Positions 34,979-45,607 are shown, counted from the stretch's first letter. The stretch is 64,000 nucleotides of DNA from an uncultured Psychroserpens sp. (GCA_947488655.1 CANKZZ010000001.1:620001-684000), one strand, 5' to 3'. Made by a program: numbers and translations. The notes: generated from the sequence alone by a model not told the origin.

Positions 34979-36649
34979 TTAATAAGTCACGCCTTGTTTG
35001 TCTAAAACAGTTTTAGTTCTAAACGCATAGAATAAGAGATACACAAAACAGGCAACAGCAATCCAATACGAAGATTGAATATTAAATACATCGGCTAATT
35101 TTCCTTGAACTGGCGGAATAATTGCACCTCCTAAAATCATCATAATTAAAAAAGCAGAGCCTTGAGAGGTATATTTTCCTAATCCAGCAATACTTAATGT
35201 AAAAATACATGGCCACATAATAGAACAGAATAATCCACCAGATAAAAATGCAAATAAAGCGACGTTTCCTGATGCAAATAAACCAACCAACATTGCAAGA
35301 ACTCCTAATAAACTAAAAATTTTGAGTGTTTTAACAGGTCTATCTTTAGCTAAAAAGAAACCTCCAATTTGAAAGGCAATACAAATCCCAAAAAATAATA
35401 TTTCATCTGCAGTAAAATTATATTTAACAGAGTTTGCTGCTATTATAACTGCGAAAGCAATATAAGGCACTATAATAAGTAGCACTTTTTTTAAACCTTT
35501 ACTAGGATTAAAAACTGCAATAGCTCCAACCCAACGACCAATCATTAATCCTCCCCAATATAAAGAGACATAAGGTGCAATTTGAGCATCATTAAGGGTT
35601 GGTAAACCTAATTCATTTAATCCTGTCCCATCTACTGCTTTTTTTAGTAATTCACCTAAATTACTACCTACTGTAACTTCAACACCTACATATGTAAATA
35701 TGGCAAGCATCCCTAAAACCAACTGTGGGTATTTCATTGCTCCCCAACCTTCAGGTTTTTTAGAAGCGCTAGAATAGGCTATAAATACAGCAGATACTAC
35801 TGCAAAAAGAGCAATAAATAAGAGTATTAAGCGTGTTTGCTCTAAACTTTCGTTAGCAGTTACGTCTCCAGAATATGTGCTAAATATATACCCGAAGCAA
35901 CCCATAATAACTAGTGTTAAAACAATGAGTAGATTTCGTGCTTTATTTGCTGGCTCAAATGGAGTGTCAGATTTTAACGCAGGTAATTTTTTAGAAAAAC
36001 GAAAAAGAGCTGCTGCAATTAAAAACAGCACACCAACTCCAGCATATAAGCCTTGAACTGTAACTAAGGTAATATCATTGTTAGCAATCATAGAAGCTAA
36101 CTCATCAGTACCTCTAGTGGCAGATCCAAAAATGACTAAACCAACTACAATTGGTCCAATCGTAGTTCCAAAAGAATTAACACCTCCAGCTAAATTTAAA
36201 CGATGAGATCCTGTTTTAGGGTCGCCTAATGCTATAGCAAATGGATTGGCTCCAGTTTGTTGTAGTGAGAATCCTAAGCCAACTATAAATAAAGCAATAA
36301 GCACTAAATAAAATACACTTGTATCGCCTTGTTCAGCACCTGCAGTTGCAGGAAACATCGCAAATGCACCAATCGCAGATAATAATAGGCCATAAATAAT
36401 TCCATTTTTATAACCCCAATTATTGTAAATATCCTTTTTTAAAGAACCAGAAAGAATAAACAATATTAAAGCGCCAAAATAATAAGCACCATAAAAAGCA
36501 AAGTCAACCAGCTGAGATTGAAACTGGTCAATATTAAAATAGGTTTTACAAAATGGAATAAAAACACCATTAGATGCTGCAATAAATCCCCAGAAAAAGA
36601 AGACGGTCACTAAAGTAGTTAATGCCGATTTGTTGTTTTGATTTGTCAT
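34979..36649 (-). CDS. Sugar MFS transporter (FucP/glucose-galactose type)
   Basis: 556 residues, longer than typical FucP (about 430-440), with twelve or more membrane helices. The N-terminus ([22 protein letters not shown]) and [16 protein letters not shown] are typical of the FucP-like sugar:proton symporters of Bacteroidota. The extra length lies in the middle, with additional hydrophobic segments near 230-300. It lies between GH92 and glycosylasparaginase, so it probably takes up the released monosaccharide. Confidence 0.85.
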   Translation of the reverse strand: MTNQNNKSALTTLVTVFFFWGFIAASNGVFIPFCKTYFNIDQFQSQLVDFAFYGAYYFGALILFILSGSLKKDIYNNWGYKNGIIYGLLLSAIGAFAMFPATAGAEQGDTSVFYLVLIALFIVGLGFSLQQTGANPFAIALGDPKTGSHRLNLAGGVNSFGTTIGPIVVGLVIFGSATRGTDELASMIANNDITLVTVQGLYAGVGVLFLIAAALFRFSKKLPALKSDTPFEPANKARNLLIVLTLVIMGCFGYIFSTYSGDVTANESLEQTRLILLFIALFAVVSAVFIAYSSASKKPEGWGAMKYPQLVLGMLAIFTYVGVEVTVGSNLGELLKKAVDGTGLNELGLPTLNDAQIAPYVSLYWGGLMIGRWVGAIAVFNPSKGLKKVLLIIVPYIAFAVIIAANSVKYNFTADEILFFGICIAFQIGGFFLAKDRPVKTLKIFSLLGVLAMLVGLFASGNVALFAFLSGGLFCSIMWPCIFTLSIAGLGKYTSQGSAFLIMMILGGAIIPPVQGKLADVFNIQSSYWIAVACFVYLLFYAFRTKTVLDKQGVTY

Positions 36650-36688
36650 GTGTAAATTAGTTAGTGGTCTAAATGTAGTGTAATAAGT

Positions 36689-39637
36689 TTATTTAATTGA
36701 AATCTCATCTGCAAAAATCCAACTTCTACCATCATGAGGATATCCCAAATGCCAGGTTGGTAATTCTCCCATTTTTTTAGCAATGATTTTAACGTAACGA
36801 TACTCTTCCGCAGTTAAAGTAAAAAGTATTTCTTTTATTATTCTGTCTTCATTTCGTTTTGCAGCATCTATTTTAATGGTTTCGATAGACGTAAATTGAT
36901 TTCCGTCTTTAGAAACGAGACACTCTACTTCGGTTGGGTAGAAAATCCATGCACCTTGATCTTGTAGAAAATTGATGCTAATGTTTTCTATAGGTTTTAA
37001 GCTTCCCAAATCTACTGTGGCAATGACGTCTTTATCTGAGTAACCTTGCCAAGTGCCAGTTCTAAAATCTTGCGTACCCATAATGCCATCAATTAACGCA
37101 TTGTTACCTCCAGCATTATATTGATTGGCATATTCTGTATCTAATTTAATAGAGAGATTTGGGTCTATTTTGTAGAAATTGGTTTCTACAGTAGCGCTTT
37201 TATTTCCAAATTCATCAATTGCATAAATGTTCAATGGCATTGCTTCGGAAATTTTAAATGGTGCACTATATAGCTTAAATTCAGAATCGTTCATGCTGTA
37301 AAAAATTTCTGTTTTAGAGTTTACAATTCCTAAGCTTACTTCGGTTTCATCTTTAAATGCAACATCGCCTTTAGCAATAAAAGGAACTGGAACTATAAGA
37401 TGTTCATTAATTTCAGTTTTAGGTTCTTGACCTTCTTGACTTCCCCAAATTGCAGGATTATCGGTCATTTTAAATTCTAATGTTCCGCCAGCCATGATAT
37501 CTTCATGAGATATAAATGATTGATTTAGCGCTTTTCCGTTAAGGTAAACATGTTCGATATAAATGTTTGTGTCACTTAAATTATGAGCTGCAATAGTAAA
37601 TTGTTTTCCGCTTTCTAAATTAATTGTAGCCTTTTCAAAAAGAGGTGTTCCTATGATATACTGATTACTTCCTGGTGTTACAGGATAAAATCCCATAGAT
37701 GAAAACACGTACCATGCGCTCATTTGTCCGCAATCTTCATTACCAGAAATTCCGTCAGGTTCATTGGTATATAACTCGGTTAAAATTTGATGAACTTTCT
37801 CTTGTGTTTTGTGAGGCTTGTTGACGAAATTATACAAATAAGCCATGTGGTGGCTTGGCTCATTTCCGTGAGCGTATTGTCCAATTAAACCTGTAATATC
37901 TGCTTGATTGCGACCAGAAGTTTCGGCTTGCGCAGTAAATAATTCATCTAATTGCGCTTCTAGTTTATCTTTTCCGCCGAGAAGATTCATAAAGCCAGAC
38001 ACATCTTGAGGTACGTAAAAACTATATTGCCATGAGTTGGCTTCGGTATAATTAAAATTGACTTCATACGGATCAAAAGGTGCAAACCATGTGTTTCTAA
38101 ATCGTCCTCGCATAAATTTAGTTTCAGGATCGTAAATATTCTTGTAAAATTGAGCTCTTTCTGAGTATAATTTATAATCGTCATCCTTTCCCATTGCTTT
38201 TGCCATTTGAGCAATCGTCCAATCGTCATACGCATATTCTAGTGTTTTAGAAACCGATTCGCTTTCTTCTTCCACGGGAATAAAGCCAAATTCCTTATAA
38301 GATTTGAGTCCGAGTTTGTCTCTCGTAGCCGAATGTTTCATAGCATGTAAAGCCTTTTCTACATCATAACCTCTAATGCCTTTCATGTAAGCATCTGAAA
38401 TTACGGGAACTGCATGATAGCCAATCATACAGCCTGTGTAATTAGCACTTAAATCCCAAATTGGCATAATACCACCTTCATCATGTTTTGCTAGAAATGT
38501 ATTGATAAAATCATTAGTGCGATCTTGTTCTATAATCGTATAGAGTGGGTGAGCAGCACGATAAGTGTCCCAAAGTGAAAAGACGGTGTAATATTCAAAA
38601 TCTTTTGTTTCGTGGATTTCTAAATCCATACCTCGATAGCGACCATCAACATCTTGATATAAGTTTGGAGCTAACATAGTGTGATATAATGAAGTGTAAA
38701 AGTTTGTTTTATAATCGTCATTTTGAGATTCTATAACAATCTTATCAAGTTGCGTTTCCCAAGAATCTTGGGCTTCTTTTTTTACTGCTTCAAATGTTTT
38801 GTTGCCTATCTCTTGCTGTAGGTTTTTTGTTGCTCCTGCTTGATCAACTGCAGAAATTCCTACTTTAACAAAAACAGGATTGTTGTTTGGGTTATTAAAT
38901 TCTATGGCTGCTTTTTTGCTTTGGTATTTGTAATTTTTAGAAATAGGCGTTTCATCTTCAACGTAAGTGATGTTTTTTATGGATTTTGAAAATTGAATGG
39001 TATAAAACAAACGTTGGTCTGTAGCCCACGCTTTAGAATGTCTATAACCCGAAATTGTTGAGTCATTGACTTTTTGAATTTTATAATCTAAAACTTGATC
39101 ACGATGCTCTAAATCTAGGATTACGAACTGATTTTCTTCCGTAGGAAATTGATATTTATGAACTCCACTACGTTTTGATACGGTTAGTTCTACATCAATA
39201 TTTGTGTCGTCTAAATGCACTTTGTAATAACCAGGTTGTGCAATTTCGTTATTGTGAGAAAAATGAGCGCGATAGCCTGATTTATTATCGCTCCCATTAT
39301 TAAAATTAATACTATTAGTTGGCATTAGCAAAATGTCTCCATAATCACTAACACCTGTTCCGCTGAGGTGTGTGTGCGAAAATCCATAAATATACTCATC
39401 ACTATAATGATAGCCAGAGCAACCATCCCAACCTTCTAGTCGAGTATCTGGACTAAGTTGCATCATGCCAAAAGGCATTGTAGCTCCAGGATAGGTGTGC
39501 CCATGGCCTCCAGTACCTATGAAAGGATTTACATACTCAATAAGTGGTTTGTCTTTTTTTGAGATTTCTATTTGTGATTCTGCTTTACAACTTATTAGAA
39601 GTAAAGCTGTTAAAACAATAGAAAAAAGAGATTTCAT
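36689..39637 (-). CDS. GH92 family alpha-mannosidase lipoprotein
   Basis: 982 residues with a lipoprotein signal (LLLISC, Cys17). The GH92 fold is clear from VNPFIGTGGHGHTYPGA near residue 36 and GNEDCGQMSAWYVFSSMGFYP in the C-terminal half. GH92 are calcium-dependent exo-alpha-mannosidases. The last 150 residues look like a discoidin/F5-8C-type carbohydrate-binding domain (TVDLGSLKPIENISI). It would trim mannose from N-glycans at the cell surface or in the periplasm. Confidence 0.92.
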   Translation of the reverse strand: MKSLFSIVLTALLLISCKAESQIEISKKDKPLIEYVNPFIGTGGHGHTYPGATMPFGMMQLSPDTRLEGWDGCSGYHYSDEYIYGFSHTHLSGTGVSDYGDILLMPTNSINFNNGSDNKSGYRAHFSHNNEIAQPGYYKVHLDDTNIDVELTVSKRSGVHKYQFPTEENQFVILDLEHRDQVLDYKIQKVNDSTISGYRHSKAWATDQRLFYTIQFSKSIKNITYVEDETPISKNYKYQSKKAAIEFNNPNNNPVFVKVGISAVDQAGATKNLQQEIGNKTFEAVKKEAQDSWETQLDKIVIESQNDDYKTNFYTSLYHTMLAPNLYQDVDGRYRGMDLEIHETKDFEYYTVFSLWDTYRAAHPLYTIIEQDRTNDFINTFLAKHDEGGIMPIWDLSANYTGCMIGYHAVPVISDAYMKGIRGYDVEKALHAMKHSATRDKLGLKSYKEFGFIPVEEESESVSKTLEYAYDDWTIAQMAKAMGKDDDYKLYSERAQFYKNIYDPETKFMRGRFRNTWFAPFDPYEVNFNYTEANSWQYSFYVPQDVSGFMNLLGGKDKLEAQLDELFTAQAETSGRNQADITGLIGQYAHGNEPSHHMAYLYNFVNKPHKTQEKVHQILTELYTNEPDGISGNEDCGQMSAWYVFSSMGFYPVTPGSNQYIIGTPLFEKATINLESGKQFTIAAHNLSDTNIYIEHVYLNGKALNQSFISHEDIMAGGTLEFKMTDNPAIWGSQEGQEPKTEINEHLIVPVPFIAKGDVAFKDETEVSLGIVNSKTEIFYSMNDSEFKLYSAPFKISEAMPLNIYAIDEFGNKSATVETNFYKIDPNLSIKLDTEYANQYNAGGNNALIDGIMGTQDFRTGTWQGYSDKDVIATVDLGSLKPIENISINFLQDQGAWIFYPTEVECLVSKDGNQFTSIETIKIDAAKRNEDRIIKEILFTLTAEEYRYVKIIAKKMGELPTWHLGYPHDGRSWIFADEISIK

Positions 39638-39726
39638 AGAAGGTTGTTTAAATCGAATGAAAAGATACTAATTCTTAACGTATCGTTAAAAATTTTTTGA
39701 AATGTTAATTTGGGTTTTAATTCGTT

Positions 39727-39734
39727 TACCTTTG
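39727..39734 (+). promoter_or_regulatory. Promoter -7 element of the metallophosphoesterase gene
   Basis: TACCTTTG matches TAnnTTTG and lies 15 bp before the ATG at 39750. It argues against a start at 39702. Confidence 0.5.
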
Positions 39735-39749
39735 AAAAAACTTCATTTT

Positions 39750-40976
39750 ATGTTGCGTTGGGTTATTTTTATATTAATCTATTGTATTTTCTCAGTTTAC
39801 GGTTATCAAGCTATAAAAACAATTACCAAAGTTAGTTGGTTGCATTACTTATTTATTGTAGTTGCACTCATAATAGCAGGTAATTTTATATATCAATTTT
39901 CTATTGGTACAGAAGGGCGTGTTTTAAGTCCTGCTAAGAGTTATGCTTTTGGATTTCTATTGGCTTTTATGTCTTTAAATTTAGTCATAGTTCCTTTTCT
40001 ATTAGGAGAAGATATCATACGAAGTGCAATGGGATTATATGATAAATTGGTGACTAAAGAGCCTTTTCATATGCCATCTAGACGAAAGTTTATAAGTCAA
40101 GTTGCGCTAGGTTTAGCAGCAATTCCTTTTACGTCATTACTTTATGGGATGTATAAAGGTAAATATCGATTTAGAGTTTTAGAATATGTTTTACATTTTG
40201 AAGATTTACCAATAGCTTTTGATGGATATAAAATAACCCAAATTAGTGATATACATTCTGGTAGTTTTGATAATTATGACAAAATAAAATATGGTGTTGA
40301 TTTAATCAACGAGCAAAAGTCTGACGTTATCATGTTTACTGGAGACATGGTTAATAACAAAGCATCTGAGATGATACCTTGGGTAGAACTTTTTGGCTCT
40401 TTAAAAGCAAAAGATGGTGTGTTCTCAGTATTAGGAAATCATGATTATGGTGATTATATAGATTGGGCCACGCCAGATGCTAAAGCTCAAAACCTTGTTG
40501 ACTTAATAGACATTCAAAAAGCAATGGGTTATAAAGTGTTGCTTAACGAAAGTAGGTTTATTGAAAAAAACGGTGAGCGCATTGCAATTGTAGGCGTTGA
40601 AAATTGGGGAAAAGGTGGTTTTAAAAAAGCTGGTGATCTTAGAAAAGCTACAGAACAAGTAGATGCCACAGATTTTAAAATTTTATTAAGTCACGACCCT
40701 AGTCATTGGGAAGAATGTGTCATACATGACGATTATCATTATCATATTACCCTTAGTGGTCACACTCACGGTATGCAATTTGGTATTGAAATTCCTGGTT
40801 GGATAAAATGGAGTCCTGTGAAATGGCGTTATAAACAATGGGCAGGCATTTATGAAAAAATGGGTCAATATATAAATGTTAACAGAGGTTTTGGATACCT
40901 AGGATATCCTGGACGTGTAGGGATTTGGCCAGAGGTTACTGTTATAACGCTAAAAAAAGGCACAAATAATGCTTAA
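39750..40976 (+). CDS. Membrane-anchored metallophosphoesterase
   Basis: 408 residues from the ATG at 39750; an earlier start at 39702 would span a likely promoter. Three or four N-terminal membrane helices are followed by a calcineurin-like phosphoesterase domain with the metal-ligand blocks ISDIHSG, FTGDMVN, LGNHDY and LSGHTHGMQFG. Similar proteins are annotated as YaeI/YkuE-like phosphodiesterases acting outside the cytoplasm on lipids or cell-wall compounds; the substrate is unknown. Confidence 0.88.
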   Translation: MLRWVIFILIYCIFSVYGYQAIKTITKVSWLHYLFIVVALIIAGNFIYQFSIGTEGRVLSPAKSYAFGFLLAFMSLNLVIVPFLLGEDIIRSAMGLYDKLVTKEPFHMPSRRKFISQVALGLAAIPFTSLLYGMYKGKYRFRVLEYVLHFEDLPIAFDGYKITQISDIHSGSFDNYDKIKYGVDLINEQKSDVIMFTGDMVNNKASEMIPWVELFGSLKAKDGVFSVLGNHDYGDYIDWATPDAKAQNLVDLIDIQKAMGYKVLLNESRFIEKNGERIAIVGVENWGKGGFKKAGDLRKATEQVDATDFKILLSHDPSHWEECVIHDDYHYHITLSGHTHGMQFGIEIPGWIKWSPVKWRYKQWAGIYEKMGQYINVNRGFGYLGYPGRVGIWPEVTVITLKKGTNNA

Positions 40977-40990
40977 TATCGTGGAAATGT

Positions 40991-40998
40991 TATATTTG
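40991..40998 (+). promoter_or_regulatory. Promoter -7 element of the thioredoxin-like gene
   Basis: TATATTTG matches TAnnTTTG, 32 bp before the start codon; no clear -33 element. Confidence 0.45.
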
Positions 40999-41030
40999 TA
41001 TTAACATATTTGATTTAAAAGTTTAAACGT

Positions 41031-41327
41031 ATGTCAAAATTTGGAGAACTTATAGATGTAGACATTCCTGTTTTGTTAGATTTCTTTACAGAATGGAATG
41101 AGCAATCTACAGCAATGCATCCTGTAATGAGAGATGTCGCAGCTGCTCTTGGTGATAAAGCTAAAGTCATTAAAATAGATGTTGATAAAAACAAAGAATT
41201 AGCCGACGCACTGCGTGTTAAAGGTTTACCAACACTTATTATTTACAAAAATGGTGAGATGAAATGGCGTCATAGTGGTGAGCAAGATGCAAACACTCTT
41301 ATAGGTATTGTTCAAGAATATCTTTAG
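41031..41327 (+). CDS. Thioredoxin-fold protein lacking the active-site cysteines
   Basis: 98 residues with the whole thioredoxin fold: VLLDFFTEW before the active site, VIKIDVDKN, and the cis-proline loop VKGLPTLIIY. Where thioredoxin has WCGPC this protein has WNEQS, and it contains no cysteine at all. It cannot do dithiol exchange and more likely binds a partner or acts as a chaperone-like module. It ends 2 bp from the convergent deacetylase stop. Confidence 0.88.
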   Translation: MSKFGELIDVDIPVLLDFFTEWNEQSTAMHPVMRDVAAALGDKAKVIKIDVDKNKELADALRVKGLPTLIIYKNGEMKWRHSGEQDANTLIGIVQEYL

Positions 41328-41329
41328 AT

Positions 41330-41956
41330 TTAATTTAAAGATTTAAATTCATAGCCCTTCTCGCTAAAAAACTCTAATACTTTAGGTAACACAAACATCA
41401 TGTTTTTAGATGCCTTTACGCTATCGTGAAATACGATTATACTACCTGTTTTACTTTTTGAGATAACGTTTTCTAAACATTTTTCTGCGGAAATATCGTT
41501 GTCCCAATCAAATGATAAAACATCCCACATGATTATTTGATAACCCAAATTAATAAGTGCTTTGCCTTGTTTTGGACTAATTTGTCCATATGGAGGTCGA
41601 AATAGATTAATGTCTTTATTAATACTCAGTTGAGCCTCTTCAACCTCTCTTAGATAATCTTTAGTTTTGCTTTGCCAGCCTTTAATGTGGTTTTGCGTAT
41701 GATTGCCAATAGTATGACCATCATTAATTATATTTTTATAAATGTGTGGGTATTTTATAACATTAGCACCAATACAAAAAAAAGTGGCTTTTGCATTATA
41801 TTGTTTTAAGGTGGTTAAGGTCCAATTGGTAATTTCTGGAGTTGGACCATCATCAAAAGTTAAATATAGTTCCTTATTTGTAGTTGCAATGTCCCAAACA
41901 TAGTTTGGGAACATTTTTTTTGCAACTATAGGTGTTTTAACTGGAGCTATTTTCAC
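41330..41956 (-). CDS. Polysaccharide deacetylase (NodB domain)
   Basis: 208 residues, almost only the NodB homology domain (carbohydrate esterase 4). Motif 1 is LTFDDGPTP, motif 2 is GNHTQNH (metal-binding H-x3-H), motif 3 is FRPPYGQ, and SKTGSIIVFHDS near the end is the later motif. It removes N-acetyl groups from peptidoglycan or a chitin-like polymer. No clear signal peptide is seen. It lies 6 bp after the DUF2723 gene, so is probably co-transcribed with it. Confidence 0.88.
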   Translation of the reverse strand: MKIAPVKTPIVAKKMFPNYVWDIATTNKELYLTFDDGPTPEITNWTLTTLKQYNAKATFFCIGANVIKYPHIYKNIINDGHTIGNHTQNHIKGWQSKTKDYLREVEEAQLSINKDINLFRPPYGQISPKQGKALINLGYQIIMWDVLSFDWDNDISAEKCLENVISKSKTGSIIVFHDSVKASKNMMFVLPKVLEFFSEKGYEFKSLN

Positions 41957-41962
41957 AATCCC

Positions 41963-44900
41963 CTATTCTTGGATTCCTATAATTTGATCTATTGTATCTT
42001 TTGGGAAATCGCGCTCTTCTCTAGCTGGAGGTGTAGCTTCATCGACTTCGTCATCAGTAAAGTGCTTAAATAATTTTAGATACTTGTTAAACTTCTCAGT
42101 TTCTTGCATCGCAAATTCTTTATCATTGTAAATGACTAAAATGTCTACTAAACTTCTATAGCGTTCTATATCTGTTACAATTTCATCTATGTAACGTGTT
42201 TGATTTTCTATAGTCAACTCGCTCCAATACGTTAGATTCTCTTGATATTTTCTCGTTACATCTGTATAAAGTTGTCTTGCCTTATCTTTTTTGTCAATTT
42301 CATAATAAGCACTAATGTAAGGTTCTAATAATGTATAGAAGCCAAATTTATCAACAGGCATTTTTTTCATAGCTAAATCTGCAATTTTCTCTGCTTTATT
42401 TAGCTCACCTTCGTTTATCAACTGCTCTAAAAGTCTTGCAAGATTACCTCTGTATGTAATACCATTTTTTCGAGTTTCTACATCATGGTATATATTATCA
42501 CTACCACTATTTCCCCAATCCCAAGACATTACTTTATCATACATAAGGTCTGTATCTACACGTCCCATATCAAATGGATTTGCTCTATCCACAGGTGTTT
42601 TAATTGGTACTAGTTTGTAGCATAATCCATCAAGCTGAAGGTAATCTTTCATCCAGATATAATCTTCATCACCAAAGGCACCACCAGTAAAATAGATAGG
42701 TCGTTTCCAATCGTTATTTGCTATAATATCAAGCATTAATAATCTATTCTTATATAAAGCACCTCCAGATATTGTAATATCGATGAAAGGTTCAATTTTA
42801 TCAGCATCTTTTTGTTTTACGATACCATTTTTTAATACAGCATTTTTGTCTACCGGAACTCTAACATGGGACGTTGGTAGATAGTTTGAGTTTTGCAACT
42901 GTATAGGGTAACCATTAGGGTCTTCTCCTTTACGTTGCATAGCATACTTAAGGCTATATTTAGGATCATCATTAGATATGAAATTCATAAACTCCTTTAT
43001 CATCATGGTGTCCTTTGTAATTTCATACTTCATTATATAATCTCGTGTACCGTATTTATATTGGTCATGAGTTAATTGTGAAGGGATTGGGTCACTTTCA
43101 TACGCTTTGCGCTTCATTTGATCAATGTACCAATCTGTTTGAAATAAACTTGTATTTACAACACGAACGTCTGTTCTTACGCCTTCAATCTCTTGTAAAT
43201 ACCAAAGTGGGAAACTATCATTGTCTCCAATGGTAAATAGTATCGCATTTGGTGCGCAAGATTCTAGATACTTTCGAGCCATGGCTTGTGCTGTATATTT
43301 TTCAGATCTATCATGATCATCCCAATTTTCTGCAGCTAAAATTCCTGGAACTAGTAATAAAGCAACTATAGTTATAGCAGGTGCTAAAAATTTGGAACTC
43401 GTATATTTTCGAAGTACATCAAAAATTGCATAAACGCCAAAACCTATCCAAATAGCAAAAACATAGAAAGAACCTACAACAGAGTAATCTCTTTCTCGTG
43501 GTTCAAATGGTCTAACATTGGTGTAAAACTGTATGGCTAATCCTGTAAATAAAAAGAATACAAGTAAAACCCAAAAACGTTTTGGATCTCGTCCTAATAA
43601 GAATAAAAAACCTATAATTCCTAGAATTAAAGGCAACATATAATAAGTGTTTCTTGATTTATTATTGGCTACATCACTTGGAAGGTTGTCTTGTGACATG
43701 CCTAAACGAGCTTCGTCTATAAAATCTATACCACTAATCCAATTACCATGTAAGTCGTCATATCGTCCTTGGATGTCATCTTGACGTCCAGAGAAATTCC
43801 ACATAAAATAACGCCAATACATATATCCTAATTGATAGTCTACCATGTATGCAAGGTTATCTCCAAATGATGGTTTCTCTACAACAAGAAAATCTCTACC
43901 AAACTGTTTTAAGAACATATGGTAATCTTCGTAGTCAACTTTACCTTGAGCAACTTCATTTTTAAACTCATTAACCAATTGGCGCACCTGATTTTCCATT
44001 TGGTATTCTGGTTTAATTCTAAAATCTAACAAGCCTGTAAACATCATGTAATTTTCGGCATGCTCTGTACTCCACATTCGAGGTAATATCGACGCATGTT
44101 TAGAATTATAGCGTTGCTCAGCGTTTTTCCACTGGTTAACAATTACATATTCACCTTTGTCATAATCTTTTTCATACTTCGGTTTTGCATCTTTATATGG
44201 ATTGTTTTCATCTAAACCAGAATATTGATCTGTAAATAGTGGACCGTAAAATAAATGAGTTTCAGGATATTGCTCTAGATTATAATAAGCTAATAACTCT
44301 CTGGCACTAGAAGGATTATTTTCATTAATAATTACATTAGCATTAGCACGTATTGGCAACATAACCCACGATGAAAACCCAATAAATATAAAAATTAAGC
44401 AAAGTGTTAAGGTGTTGGCATATTTATAACCTTTATTGCGTGTATATTTTAAACCGAAATAGAATGCTACTACTAAAAGTAATCCGGTGATTATAGATCC
44501 TGAGTTAAAAGGTAAACCAATGGTGTTGACAAAGAAAATTTCCGAAGCACTAAAAAGTAAAAGCGCATTTGGAAGTAGTAATTTAAATATAAAAAGTAAG
44601 ATTGCTGCTGCCGATATGTTAGCAATAATGAAACTTATGACAGTAACTTTATAATTTTTGAAATAATAAATTAGACCTAAAGCAGGAATGGTTAATAATC
44701 CCATAAAATGAACTCCAAACGATAAGCCAATAACAAAAGCAATTAAGATTAACCATCTATGACCTCTAGGTTTGTGCATGTCTTCTTCCCATCGCAAGCC
44801 TAAATAAAATAAGATAGACATAATTAATGTTGCCATAGCATAAACCTCTGTTTCTACAGCATTAAACCAAAATGAATCTGTAAAAGTAAATGCCAAACTA

Positions 44901-45319
44901 CCAACTAAAGCACTACCCAAAATAGCGATATATTGATTTTTAGATAAACGCTCGTAAGAAGTGTTATTTAGGTTTTCTTGCTTAGGACTTGCCACTCTAG
45001 CCAATTTTGTTAATAATATGGTAACTGTCCAAAACATAAACAATATGGTAAAAGCACTTGACACTGCACTCATCATATTAAGCATCGCACCAATTTGTGC
45101 AGGTTCTAGAGCAAACATTGAAAAGAACGCACCTAACATTTGAAATAGTGGTGCTCCTGGTGGATGTCCAACTTGTAATTTTGATGAAGTTAGGATATAT
45201 TCTCCTGCATCCCAAAAGCTAACGGTTGGCTCAATGGTTAGTGCGTAGGTAATTAAAGCTACGGTAAAAGCAAACCATCCTAAAATGGTATTCCATTTCT
45301 TGAAGTTGAAATGTGTCAT
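41963..45319 (-). CDS. DUF2723 multi-spanning membrane protein (glycosyltransferase-like)
   Basis: 1118 residues. The N-terminal DUF2723 region (TVSFWDAGEYILTSSKLQVGHPPGAPLF) with about ten or more helices up to residue 700 resembles GT-C-fold protein O-mannosyltransferase-like proteins; the early acidic DxGE motif is where GT-C enzymes carry a catalytic acid. A large soluble part follows (about 700-1118), ending in helical repeats that look TPR-like. It probably transfers a lipid-linked sugar to exported proteins; this is inference from fold. Confidence 0.8.
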   Translation of the reverse strand: MTHFNFKKWNTILGWFAFTVALITYALTIEPTVSFWDAGEYILTSSKLQVGHPPGAPLFQMLGAFFSMFALEPAQIGAMLNMMSAVSSAFTILFMFWTVTILLTKLARVASPKQENLNNTSYERLSKNQYIAILGSALVGSLAFTFTDSFWFNAVETEVYAMATLIMSILFYLGLRWEEDMHKPRGHRWLILIAFVIGLSFGVHFMGLLTIPALGLIYYFKNYKVTVISFIIANISAAAILLFIFKLLLPNALLLFSASEIFFVNTIGLPFNSGSIITGLLLVVAFYFGLKYTRNKGYKYANTLTLCLIFIFIGFSSWVMLPIRANANVIINENNPSSARELLAYYNLEQYPETHLFYGPLFTDQYSGLDENNPYKDAKPKYEKDYDKGEYVIVNQWKNAEQRYNSKHASILPRMWSTEHAENYMMFTGLLDFRIKPEYQMENQVRQLVNEFKNEVAQGKVDYEDYHMFLKQFGRDFLVVEKPSFGDNLAYMVDYQLGYMYWRYFMWNFSGRQDDIQGRYDDLHGNWISGIDFIDEARLGMSQDNLPSDVANNKSRNTYYMLPLILGIIGFLFLLGRDPKRFWVLLVFFLFTGLAIQFYTNVRPFEPRERDYSVVGSFYVFAIWIGFGVYAIFDVLRKYTSSKFLAPAITIVALLLVPGILAAENWDDHDRSEKYTAQAMARKYLESCAPNAILFTIGDNDSFPLWYLQEIEGVRTDVRVVNTSLFQTDWYIDQMKRKAYESDPIPSQLTHDQYKYGTRDYIMKYEITKDTMMIKEFMNFISNDDPKYSLKYAMQRKGEDPNGYPIQLQNSNYLPTSHVRVPVDKNAVLKNGIVKQKDADKIEPFIDITISGGALYKNRLLMLDIIANNDWKRPIYFTGGAFGDEDYIWMKDYLQLDGLCYKLVPIKTPVDRANPFDMGRVDTDLMYDKVMSWDWGNSGSDNIYHDVETRKNGITYRGNLARLLEQLINEGELNKAEKIADLAMKKMPVDKFGFYTLLEPYISAYYEIDKKDKARQLYTDVTRKYQENLTYWSELTIENQTRYIDEIVTDIERYRSLVDILVIYNDKEFAMQETEKFNKYLKLFKHFTDDEVDEATPPAREERDFPKDTIDQIIGIQE

Positions 45320-45421
45320 AAAACAAGTCTATTTAATGCGAGCGAATTTAACAATAAATATCAAAAGCACTAGTCATTTTAAGTAAACGTTACCATTTTT
45401 TAATTTTTTTCTAAAAAATTG

Positions 45422-45452
45422 TTTGCACAAATAAAACTTTGTATTAAATTTG
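45422..45452 (+). promoter_or_regulatory. Promoter of tRNA-Gln
   Basis: TTTG at 45422-45425, exactly 19 bp, then TAAATTTG at 45445-45452: a perfect Bacteroidota housekeeping promoter, 17 bp before the tRNA. Confidence 0.85.
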
Positions 45453-45469
45453 CACCCTCTTAAAGAGAT

Positions 45470-45543
45470 TGGCCCATGGTGTAACTGGCTAACACATCGG
45501 TTTTTGGTACCGAAGAGTCTAGGTTCGAAACCTAGTGGGCCAA
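45470..45543 (+). tRNA. tRNA-Gln (anticodon TTG)
   Basis: 74 bases. The acceptor stem pairs TGGCCCA (45470-45476) with TGGGCCA (45536-45542), followed by discriminator A. The anticodon stem TCGGT/ACCGA encloses the loop TTTTGGT, giving anticodon TTG for CAA/CAG. The T arm CTAGG-TTCGAAA-CCTAG is perfect. CCA is not encoded. It is a single tRNA gene with its own promoter and terminator. Confidence 0.96.
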
Positions 45544-45551
45544 CTAAAAAC

Positions 45552-45588
45552 AAAAGTCCTTACTATATTTAGTAAGGACTTTTTTATT
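45552..45588 (+). terminator. Terminator of tRNA-Gln
   Basis: A 14-bp stem (45552-45565 with 45570-45583), 4-base loop and T run, 8 bp after the tRNA. The A run on the other side makes it usable by the convergent universal stress gene too. Confidence 0.9.
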
Positions 45589-45607
45589 GTTGTAATTTTT
45601 TTATTAC

